From positions 1 to 48,690 of the forward strand of contig CADBCX010000005.1 in the NCBI GenBank assembly GCA_902793245.1: 48,690 nt of DNA. The letters run 5' to 3'. The stretch comes from an uncultured Eubacteriales bacterium (GTDB taxonomy: Bacteria; Bacillota; Clostridia; Christensenellales; Aristaeellaceae). Numbering within the stretch: position 1 is the stretch's first letter; every line of letters starts with the position of its first letter. A program made the translations under genes and the position numbers. The notes below the pieces were generated by a model, which was given only the letters and a program-made list of their open reading frames with translations, was not told where the DNA came from and did not search any database. Of the stretch, positions 1-12,000 are shown piece after piece.

Positions 1-1
1 T

Positions 2-3000
2 GAAAGCGAAGGTAGCGGCGGCGGTATCTTCATCCAGACCAACTGCACCGCGAACATCACCAAAGGCAGCATCATCAACAATACTTGCCATGGCGGCGAC
101 TACGGCGGCGGCGGTATCTACGCCAACGGCGTCCGTGATGATACAGAGGACGGCCGGCTGTACCTGAACAACGTGCTGATCACCGGCAATACCGCTGAGG
201 AGACCGGCGGCGGCTTTGCCGGATGCTGCACCTCCACAACCTATATCTATATGGGCAACGGCGCGGCGCTCTATGGCAACGGCGCCGGCGACGACTCCGA
301 TATCCATATCGGCACGGAATATCATGTGACTTCCTGGGGCTTGCAGTCTGGCGTTCCCTTCGCGTTCGTATCCCAGTACATGTTTAACGGCACGGCTTAC
401 AACTGGAAGGATTCCGTGACCGGCGAAGTGTATACTCCGGCTATGCTGGCGAATATTTGCAGGGAAGCTTCCCTCCGGGCTTATCCTGATGGCGAGGTTC
501 CCGATGACGCATTGGTGATCATCACCGGCAACCACTCCGACACCAAGGGCGGCGGCGTCGGCAGCAACGGCTTTGTCTGCATCGGCGATGCGCCTCAACC
601 CATGGTGGTCAAGTGGACTCCGGAAGTCGACAAAGTCCTCTATGGCCGCGACATGAAGGAAGGGGAAACCTTCAACTTCACGGTCTACCGCGAAGATACT
701 TCTGATGGAATAAACTTCTGGTGGACGAAGTATAACGATGTTGAGGTTGGCACCGGAACCGTGAACGGCGGTAAGGATGGCATCTACAAGAACATCAATT
801 TCACAGAAATCAACATGGGTGAAATGACTGTCGAGGATCTTGGCAGAGTCATCACTTATCTTGTCGTGGAAGACAGGGATGACAGCAGCGACGATGTCAC
901 TTATCCCGAATATTACTTGGCGTTTGACGTGATCATCGGTGAAGACCGGGATACCAATGGTGACATAATTCTGACTGCGAATGTCAAGAAAATCGAACAA
1001 GGCAGGATTCTGCCCAACGGCGATTTCGAGTTTGAAGACACGCTGTCCGGTACTTTTAGCGAACGAGCAAATAATACGGAAAACTTTGGCCGTATCCGGC
1101 ATAAGGCAGAAAAGGCCGAGTTTGTGAACATCGTCGAATACACCTGCGTAAAGGTAGTGAAGGTCTGGAAGGACGTCGACGGCAATGAAATCGATCCTTC
1201 TACCCTTCCCGAAGGAACCACCGTCACCCTGCAGCTGTACGCCGACGGCAAGACTTACGTTCGCAGGCCGGATTATGCCGATCCCATTAAGCTCAATCCC
1301 ATCACCCTGGACGGCGATTGGGATTACGACGGCGAAGACAATCCCTGGATGGCTGTGTGGGATTATCCGGCCCTGCCCATCTACCGTGTGGACAACAACG
1401 GCCAGATGTACCACACTGCCACAAGCGGCAACGACTATGACCGCGTGGTGTATACCGTCGTTGAAATCGCCAACGACTTGAAGCTTGAATTCGCTCCTGT
1501 CACGCCCAATGTGACGCTGGAATGGAAGAAGGATCGGATTGAAGAGGATGATGATCCGGAATTCATGTTCTCCGGTGAAATCACCAACGCCCAGGGCGGC
1601 CTGGAAATCACCAAGGAAGTCTTTGTCAGCAGGGATGGCGAGTTTAAACTGATCACGCCCTCTGCCGCTGATACATGGAAGAAGGATTACTACGTACAGG
1701 TGTCCACGGTGATTGACAGCAAGACGTATTACGTCGTCCTGAACGCGGATGGCGTGCCTGAACTGACCACTGAGCAGCCCACGGGCGAAAACCGGCTGAA
1801 GGTGTCGATGGGTGAGGAGCTGACCCTCAGCCCTCTGCCCTGCGGCGTATATACAGTAAAAGAAATCAGCAGCGATGACGAGCTTGCAATCGGCGGCCTC
1901 AAGTATGAGGCGAAACTGTCCACCACCAATGCTAACGTGACGGTTGAGCCCGGCGCGCTTGCGACTGCTGCGCTCAAGAACTACTACGGCAATGGCCGCT
2001 ACTGCGTGGCCGTGACCAAGCGCTGGGACGATGACAACAACCGCGACGGCGTGCGTCCTGTGAAACTGTATGTGGAACTGCTCCGCGACGGCGAGAAGCA
2101 GACGATTGGCGACGAAGACTACGCGGAACTGAATGCCGCCAACAACTGGACTGCCATGGTTCGCGGCGTGGAACTGTATAACCCGGACAATGGCAAGTAT
2201 CACGAATACACCTGGAAGGAATTTGTGTTCGACGATGACGGGACAACCCGCATCTATCCGACCACTGACAACAAGATCACCTTCAAGCTGAACGATGAGC
2301 GCAGCGGCGTTTATACTGTCAGCAATGACGGTGTTGATACAAAGGATGACGACAACGGCATCATCACCTTCATCACCAAGCTGACCAACAGCTATACGCC
2401 TGAAACAGTCAATGTGACGGCGAACAAGGTGTGGGCGGGTGAGCCGGAGGGCTTCGACGCCCTGCGCAAGACGATCACCCTGCGGCTGGAAGGCAGCTAT
2501 GAGGCGGAAGGAACCACCTATTATCTGACCGACAGCGGCCTGTACACGCCGGAGCAGCAGATTGATGCGAACGGCAAGGCGGAATGGAAAGACCTGCCCA
2601 AGTACTGCGACGGCCACGAGATCACTTACAAGGTGGTCGAAGTTGACGTGCCCGAAGGGTATCAGGTAAGCTATAGCCAGAATGGCGGCAAAGTGGCGTT
2701 CACTGGTAACAAAGGCACGGTGACCGTGACCAACACCCTGCAGAAGGGCGGCCTGACCATCACCAAGCGCATGTTCGTCAACGATGACGAGGTGACGAAC
2801 AGCAGCGAAAAGGATACCGTGAAGGCAGTGTACACCAAGCAGAAGGATAAAGTCTTCTACGTGCGGGTGTACACCAAGATCAACAATGTCACCTGGTATG
2901 TGACCGCGGATAACGGCCTGCTGAGCAAGGTAGAAGAGGACGCCAAGAAGTTTAAAGTCACTTTGTCGGCGCCTGTGACCATCAGCGACCTGCCCGTGGG

Positions 3001-6000
3001 TACCTATACAATAGAAGAAGTTGTTGATCTGGACGGCAACACCATCGGCGAAATGACCTATGTGGAAGCGCTGTCCAAGACCGAGGATCATGCGCACGTA
3101 GAGGTCGGCGGAACCGCAAAGGCGGAAGTCATCAACAAGTACACCAGCGGCCGCTTCTGCATCGCTGTGACGAAGCAGTGGATGGAAAACGGAGAGGTGT
3201 ATGCGGATGACGATCTGAAGCTGGAAGTGACGCTGACCCGCGGCATCCAAACCACCGCCGGATTTGTTAAGGACAACGAATTCAGAAAGACGTTCACCCT
3301 GTATAAGGACAACAATTGGTCCGCCGTGGCTGTGGGCATGGAACAGATGGACGCCAACGGCAACCGGTATATCTACACCTGGACCGAGGGCAGCCATGAG
3401 GGCTGGGCCGAAGGCAGCCAGGAAGAAGTGCAGTATAACGGCAGTGACGCCGACAGCAGCACCATGATCTTCCTGACCAAGCTGACCAACAGCCGTGTGG
3501 ATGCGGAAATCCCGGTGAAGAAGACGGTGACGGGCGACGCATACGAAGGCGCCTTCGAGTTCAAGCTGAAAGGGCCGGATGGCGAACCCGCAAAGATCGT
3601 TGATGACACAATCGAGCTGTCCAACGGCGAGAGCGGCAAGTTCGTCCTGAAGGGCTTCACGGTACCTGGCGTATACGAATACACCGTGAAGGAAACCGAG
3701 GGCAATGAACCGGGCGTGACGTATGACAAAACGGAAAAGAAAGTCACAGTCACAATCGCGTGGAACAAGGAAACGACAAAAGAATATCTGACGGCGACGG
3801 TCAGCGCGAGCGAGAGCGCGCCGGTGGAGTTCACAAACGAATACGGCAAGACCAGCTTCACGCCGGAAGTGAAGAAGGCCGTGACGGGCATGAACGCGCC
3901 GGACGAAGAATTCACGTTCCAGCTGAAAGACAGCGAAGACAATGTGATCGATACCAAGACGGCGAAAGCCAATGGTACCGCTGTGTTTGACGACCTGGTA
4001 TATCATGAAGCGGGCACCTACAACTACACGATCACAGAAAAAGCGCCTGATACCAAAACAGCCGGTATCGGATACACTGCTAAAGAAATCAAACTGACCG
4101 TAACGGTAACGGCGGCGGAAGACGGCGCTCTGACAGCCAGCGGAGAATACAAGCTGGATGACGTTATCGGCAACACACTCACCAACACATACGCTGCGGA
4201 AGGCAAAACGCAGATCGAAGCGGCCAAGCGCCTGACGGGCCGGACACTGGCGGCGGACGAATTCACGTTCACGGTGGAAGGCACGCCCGCACGGAAGACG
4301 GCGGATGCGGATTACACCGCGGAAGAACTGACGGTAAAGAACGACGCAACCGGCAAGGTAACGTTCCCCGCGTTCTATTACGATGAACGCGACATCGGTA
4401 AGACCTACGTGTATACCGTGAAGGAAACTGAAGGCAGCGAAGCGGGCGTGACGTATGACCAGAGCGTGTATACCGTGCAGGTCACGATCACGGGAACCGG
4501 GACGGATGAGAACAGCGACGGCAAGGAAGACCTTGCGGTCAAGCAGCTGATCATCAAGACGAAAAACGAGAACGGAGAAGCGTGGAAGCGGATCGTGGAT
4601 GAAATCACGTTCGCGAACACGTACGAAGCTGCGGGCGAGATCACCGTGGAAGCGTCCAAGACGCTGAGCGGACGTGCACTGAAGAACGGAGAATTCACGT
4701 TCACGCTGACGGGCGAAGGACAGAATCAGAGCAAGTCCAACGTGGAAGCGAACGTCGTGTTTGACGCGATCAAGTACACGGAAGCGGACATTGGAAAGAC
4801 GTACACGTACACCGTGAAGGAAGAGCAGGGCGTGCTTGGCGGCGTGACCTATGACGTAAGCGAGTACACGGTAACGGTGAGCGTCGCGGCTTCCGATAAG
4901 GACGAGGATCATGACGGCAAGGCTGACCTGATCATCACCAAGACCATCAAGAAGGGTGACGCGGACGCGGACGAGATCGCTTTCGCCAATACATACGAGG
5001 CCACCGGCTCCATCACCTTCGCTGGCACAAAGACCCTGACGGGCCGTGCCAAGGCGCTGCAGAATGAAGAATTCAGCTTCCAAATCAAGGAAGGGAAGAC
5101 GGTGAAGTTCGCCGACATCACCCACAGCGCGGACGGCAAAATCGCATATCCCACGATTGGCTACACGTTGAAGGATGTGGGCACGCATACCTATACCGTC
5201 AGCGAAACCAGCACCAATGGCAACGGCGTCACGGTTGATATCACGGAATACACCGTGACGGTGACCGTGAGCGACAACGGCGACGGCACGCTGAAGGTAG
5301 AAGCGAGCGACAATTACGAAGCGCTGAACTTCGTGAACACCTACTACGCGGATACCGAAGTGCAGTTCACCGCGACCAAGAAGCTGACGACGGAAACGGA
5401 TCGTACGCTTAAGGCGGGAGAATTCACCTTCGAGCTGCGCAAGGTGCTGGACGGCGACAAGCGCGAAATCATTGAACGGAAGACCAACGACGCGGATGGC
5501 AAGGTGACCTTCTCCAAGATCAAGTACACCAACGCGGATGCTGGCGTGGTGCATAAGTATGAGATCGTCGAAATCCGTGGCAATGACGGAACGATCACGT
5601 ATGATACCCATACCGAAGAAATCACCGTGAATGTCAGCGATGACAACAAGGGCACGCTGACGGCGGTTGTGACGACGGATAGGGACGTCTCCTTCGAGAA
5701 CAAGTACGAAACCACGGAGAGCACAATCACCAAGGTATGGGACGACGGCGAGAACCAGAAGAATAAGCGGCCCGATACCATCAAGGTGAAGCTGCTGGCA
5801 AACAACATTCTTTATAAGGAATACGATCTGCCGACCAAGGAAGGCGCGGCGGTTACTGAGGTTGCCAACGGCACCTACACTTGGGATGCGACGAAGAAGA
5901 CCTGGAGCCTGACGGTCAGCAAGCTGCCGCTGTATGACATCAACGGCGCGAAGCAGACCTATACCTGGCTGGAAGACGTGGCGGTTGAGGGCTACACGAT

Positions 6001-9000
6001 TTCTAAGGTAACCGTAACGGAGAACAGCACCACCATCACCAACAAGTATGATCCGGAACGGTTCTGCCTGACGGTGCTGAAGGTGTGGGACGACGGCGAC
6101 AACCGCGACAACAAACGGCCTGTAAGCGTAACGCTGCATCTGCTGGCGAACGGCGAAGCGGCTTATGCGTATGACGACGGAGTTCTTAAGAAGGTACCCG
6201 ATGTGGTGCTGAATGAAAGCAACAACTGGACCGGCATGGTAATGGGCCTGCCGATCTACAAGGACGGCAAGGAGATTGTCTATACATGGACAGAAGAAGC
6301 CGTAACCGGATATGAAGCGCCTGTCTTTGGTAATCTGACAGACAACAAACGGATCTTTACCGTCACAAACAAGTACACACCGGAAGAGACGGAAGTGACG
6401 GTGGCGAAGGTCTGGCACGACGCGAACAACCAGGACGGCATCCGCGCCGAGAGCGTCACTGTGGAACTGCTTGCGAACGGCGCGCCCGTAAAGGAAATCG
6501 TACTGAACGAAGGCAACAGCTGGACGTATACGTTCGAGCATCTGCCCAAGAACGAGAAGGGCGCTGCAATCAAGTACAGCGTGCGCGAAATCAACGTGCC
6601 CGATGGCTATGAAGTGAAATATACCGTCGGCAGCGAAGAAATCGACAGCACTGCCCAGGTCAGCGGCAAGACTGTGACCATCTCGAACAAGCATGTGCCG
6701 GAAGTGACGAAGGTCACCGTGAAGAAGTTCTGGGACGACGCAAGCAACCAGGACGGCAAGCGCGAAGGCGTTGAGGCCAAAGTGCAGCTGCAGAAGACGG
6801 TTGGCAGCACGACCAGCGATGTGGGCGATCCTGTCACGGTCGGCGCGGCGGACGGCTGGAGCAATACGTGGACCGGCCTGCCCGTTAACGAAAACGGCAA
6901 GCAGATCACTTACAGCGTGGTCGAAACGCTGACGACGGCCAACGGCTATGCGCTTGTTGGCTACGCGCCCGAGACCCTGGCGGCCGTAAAGGACGACAGC
7001 GGCGAGATCACCATCACCAACAACTACACGCCCGAAACCACGACGGTAGCCGTGAAGAAGGTGTGGAACGACGCGAACAACCAGGACGGCAAGCGTGAAA
7101 GCGTTGTGGCATTCGCTGTTCTGTCCAAGACAGTGGGCAGCCTGACCACGGAGCTGGAGGAAGTCCGGGTTGGCGCGGAAGATAACTGGACCTACAGCTG
7201 GGCCGGCCTGCCCGTGTACGAACACGGCAGCAAGATCACCTACAGCGTGGAAGAAAAGGTGCTGACCGCCAACGGCTACACCTTCAAGGGCTATACGCCT
7301 GCTAACAGCGCTGAAGCCGTGAATGATGCGACCTTCGAGGTCACGCTGACCAACGAATACACGCCGGAAGTGACCCAGGTGACCGCGAAGAAGTTCTGGG
7401 ACGACGCGAGCAACCAGGACGGCAAGCGCGCCGACGTTAAGGCCACCGTGCAGCTGCAGAAGATAACTGAAGACGAAACCGAATTCACCAACGTCGGAAC
7501 CGCGGTCCTGGTCGGCGCCGAGGACACCTGGAGCAAGACCTGGAGCGACCTGCCTGTGTACCAGGCCGGCAAGAAGATCACCTATCGCGTGGAAGAAACC
7601 GTGACGAAAGCCAACGGATACGGAAGGGTGGCTTATGAACCCGCTTCCCTGACGGCGGCCAGCGGCGACAGCGGCGCGATCACGATCAAGAACCCCTACA
7701 CGCCTGAGAAGATCAACATCCCCGTGACTAAGATCTGGGACGACATCAGCAACGAGTTCAATAAGCGTCCCGAGAGCGTGACGGTGGAACTGCTGGCAGA
7801 CGGCGAGCCCGTCAGGCAGGTTGTGCTGACCAAGGCAAATGAGGAGAGCAGGAACAAGAACAACTGGTCCTACACGTTCGAGAACCTTGACAAGTACCGC
7901 GACGAAGGCATTGAGATCATCTACACGGTGCGCGAGGTCAATGTGCCTTACGGCTACACTGTGGCCTACAGCAAGGATGCGGACGGCACTCTCCTGGTCA
8001 CGAACACTCACTATGAAGCCTACGGCGACATCACCTTCCTGGGCACGAAGGTTCTGTCCGGCAGGAAGATGAACGCCGGTGAGTTCAGCTTCAAGATCGA
8101 GGAAGCAGTCGGAACGGAGCGGAAACTGATTGCCACCGCCAAGAACAGCATCGCCGGCAACGTCAGCCCGATCGACTATCCCAAGATCGAATACACCCTG
8201 GACGATGTGGGCCGCCATACCTACATCATCACCGAATCCGAAGCGATTGACGGCAACGTGAAGATCGACGGATTCACCCATACCATCACGGTGAACGTCA
8301 GCGACGAACCGCACAACGGCCATCTGGTGGTAACCCCCAGCGACAACTATCAGCATGTCGACTTTGTGAACACCTACGAAGCCAGCGGCTCCTACACGCT
8401 GCAGGCCTCCAAGATGATCCAGGGCCGTGAATTTGCGGCAGGCGACGAGTGGACCTTCACCATCACCGCCGTAACGCCCGGCGCGCCGATGCCCGAGGTG
8501 AACGCGGTAACGGTGAAGCCCACCAGCGGCAGCGCCGTGCTGATCAACAGCTTCGACACCACCGGCAAGTTCGGCCTGATCAAGTTCACGCAGGATCACG
8601 TTGACGACGACGGAAACGCGACTTACGAGTACAAGATCACTGAATCCGGCACCGTGAAGAACGTGAGAGTCGAAGAAGCTGAAAAGAATGTCACCCTGAC
8701 CGTCAGAACGGTGATCGACGATGCGACCGGCAAGAAGAAGCTGGAGGTCACCAGCACTGCGGATACCGCGCCTGTGACGTTCAACAACATCTTTGAAAAC
8801 GAGGTCACCATCCCGCTGAAGGCGTTCAAGAAGCTGGAAGGCCGCGAATTCATCGACAGCGACGAATGGACCTTCACCCTCACGCCTCTGGACGACGAAG
8901 CGCCGATGCCCAAGGATGCGGCCGGCAACACTGTATCCGAAGTGCCGGTCAAGCCCAAGGATACCAAGGGCGAAGTGGACTTCGGCATTATCACCTTCAC

Positions 9001-12000
9001 CCAGGAGAACACCGATAAGAGCTACATCTATACCATCACTGAATCCGGCTATGTGGATGGCGTCACCAACGATGAGGACGAAAGGACCGTGACCATCACG
9101 GTGACCTACGACAGAACCAAGCAGGAGCTGGTGGCTGAAAGCACCTCCGGAACCAGGTCCGCCAACAGCACCAAGCACGACAGCGACAGCGTCAGGAAAG
9201 CCAAGGAAAATACCGTTACCTTCACCAACAAGTACGAAGCGAAAGGCAGCATCACCTTCGAAGGCGTCAAGACCCTGAACGGACGCGACTTGAAGGCCGG
9301 AGAATTCACCTTCCAGATCAAGGGCGACGGCAAGACCTGGACCGCGACCAACCTGGACGACGGTACGATCGAATATCCTGAAATCCCCTACACGCTGGCC
9401 GACGTCGGCAAGGCCCACACCTACAAGATCACCGAGCAGAAAGGCTCCGACACGACGGTTATCTACAGCACGGAGAGCTACACTGTCAACGTGACGGTGA
9501 CCGACAACAAGGACGGCACGCTGACTGCGACAGCCACCGGCGCCGACAGCAAGAAACTCAACTTTACCAACACCTACAATGCCAAAGGCTCCATGAAGCT
9601 GGATGGCACCAAGCGGATGGAGAACCGTGCCTTCGTGGATGGCGATGTATTCACCTTCTTCGTTAACGGCCATGAAGAAACGACGTTGAAGCCCGCGCCC
9701 ATGCCTGAAAAGACCAAGGTGACGATCAGCCCCAAGAGCGGTACCAGCGTAAAGATCGACTTTGGCAAGATCAACTTCACCTGGGAAGACATCGGCAAGA
9801 CATATGTTTACACCATCACCGAGCAGCCTACGGAGGGCGACGCCGAGCGGTATGTCATCCACGATACACCCAAGACCGTACGCGTCACGGTGGAAGACAA
9901 CGAAGACGGCAAGCTGAACATCATCAGCGATCTGGAAGACACGCCGCTGGAGTTCGTCAACACCTACGCCAACAAGAAGTGGATCCCGCTGGAGGTGTAC
10001 AAGGATCTGGAGGGCCGCGACTTCCTGGAAGACGACGAGTGGACGTTCACGCTGACCGCTGTGACCGAAGACGCGCCTCTGCCCAAGGATGATGACGGCA
10101 ACACTGTATCCGAAGTGACGGTCAAGCCCAAGGATACCAAGGGCGAAGTGAACTTCGGCAAAATCACCTTCATCAAGCCCGGCACCTACACATACGCCAT
10201 CATTGAAGAACCCGGCAGCGTGGACGGCGTCGCCAACGACAAAAGCGAAAAGACCGTCACGGTGATCGTGACCTTCGATAAGGCGACCAACGAACTCGTC
10301 GTTGTGAGCAGCTCCGGTACGCAGACCGACAACGCGAAGCCCCTGAGCGACGCCGCTAAGACGGCCAAGCAAAAGACCGTGACCTTCACCAACACCTACG
10401 AGGCGACTGGCGAAATCACCTTCGCGGGCACCAAGAAGCTGCTTGGACGCGACCTGCAGGAAGGCCAGTTCTCCTTCTCCATCAAGGAGAACGGCAAGAC
10501 GCTCACGACCTTCAGCCATGGAGCCGACGGTACAATCGCTTACCCGACCATCCAGTACACGCGGAACGCGAAGAAGGACGACGTCGGACCGCATACCTAC
10601 GAAGTGACCGAGACCACCAAGGATACCTCCGACGGCATCAAGGTGGACAAGACAAAGTACATAGTCACTGTGGACGTCAAGGACAACGGCGACGGCACCC
10701 TTGACACCACGGACGTGAAGGTCGTCAAGGTCGTCGACGGCAAGGAGACGAAAGATGAGGTTACCGTCGACAAGCTGGACTTCGTGAACAACGGCGCTAC
10801 CGGCAACATCACCTTCAAGGGCAAGAAGACCCTGCCCGGCGGCAAGGATCTGCTTGGACGCGACATTCAGGAGAACGAATTCTCCTTCGTGATCAAGGAG
10901 GGCAGCAAGATCGTCGGCACCGCGTTCAACGACGCGGAAGGCAATATCAACTATCCGACCATCAACTACACGCTGAATGACGTGGGCATCCATACATACA
11001 CCGTGTCCGAGGTCAAGGAATCCGTTGATCCGGCCGTGTCCACCGACACGACGGTGTATACCATCCGCGTTGAAGTGAAGGACAACGGCGACGGAACGCT
11101 GAAAGTGACGCCCACCGGCGACATCGGAAAGCTCGACTTCGTGAACACCGTCCTGACCGGCGACCTGGCCATCAACAAGGATGTCCGGAACATGAACAGC
11201 GGCGCGGAAATCACCAATGAAGAATTCACCTTCGTTGTGGAACTGACCCGCGACGGCAAGCCCGTGAATCACAAGTTCGGCGACTATGAATTCGACGAAA
11301 ACGGCAAGACCACGATCACGCTGCAGAACAAAGGCAAAGCGGTGATCGAGGGTATCCCGGTCGGCACGCAGTATGCCGTGACCGAAGTGATGACAGACAG
11401 CCAGAAGGATCGCTTCGTGGTTTCCAGCGAAACCACCGGTGATGTTGGCGAGATCACGACCAAGAACGCGGTTGTGAAATTCGTGAACGAACGCCTGGTC
11501 GGCGATCTGTCCATCGCCAAGAGCCTGGTAACCACTGTGGAAACCGACAAAGACAAGCTGTTCACATTCCATCTCACGCTGGATGACAAGACCATCACCG
11601 TGAAGGGCACCGACATCGTGAAGCTTGAAAACGGTGAGGAAGTGACGTACACGGATTCCTCTTCCAAGTACACCGCAAGCTCCAGCCATAAGACCAGCGA
11701 TCCGATCGTGCTCAAGCTGAAAGACGGCGAGACCGTGAAGATCAAGAACCTGCCCGTCGGGGTTGGATACACCATCACGGAGGTAGACAGACCGTTCTTT
11801 GAGAATACCGGAAAGGTCAACGATTCCGGTAAGATCACAGAAGCCGCTATCGCCGCTTCGTTCACCAACACCCGCACCGTGCTGCCCGGCGACCTGGCCG
11901 TTTCCAAGACGGTTGAAGGCGCGGCAGACGATAAGACCAGCTTCACCTTCACCGTCACCCTCAGCGGCACTGGCCACGATATTACCGAAACGCTGGGTGA

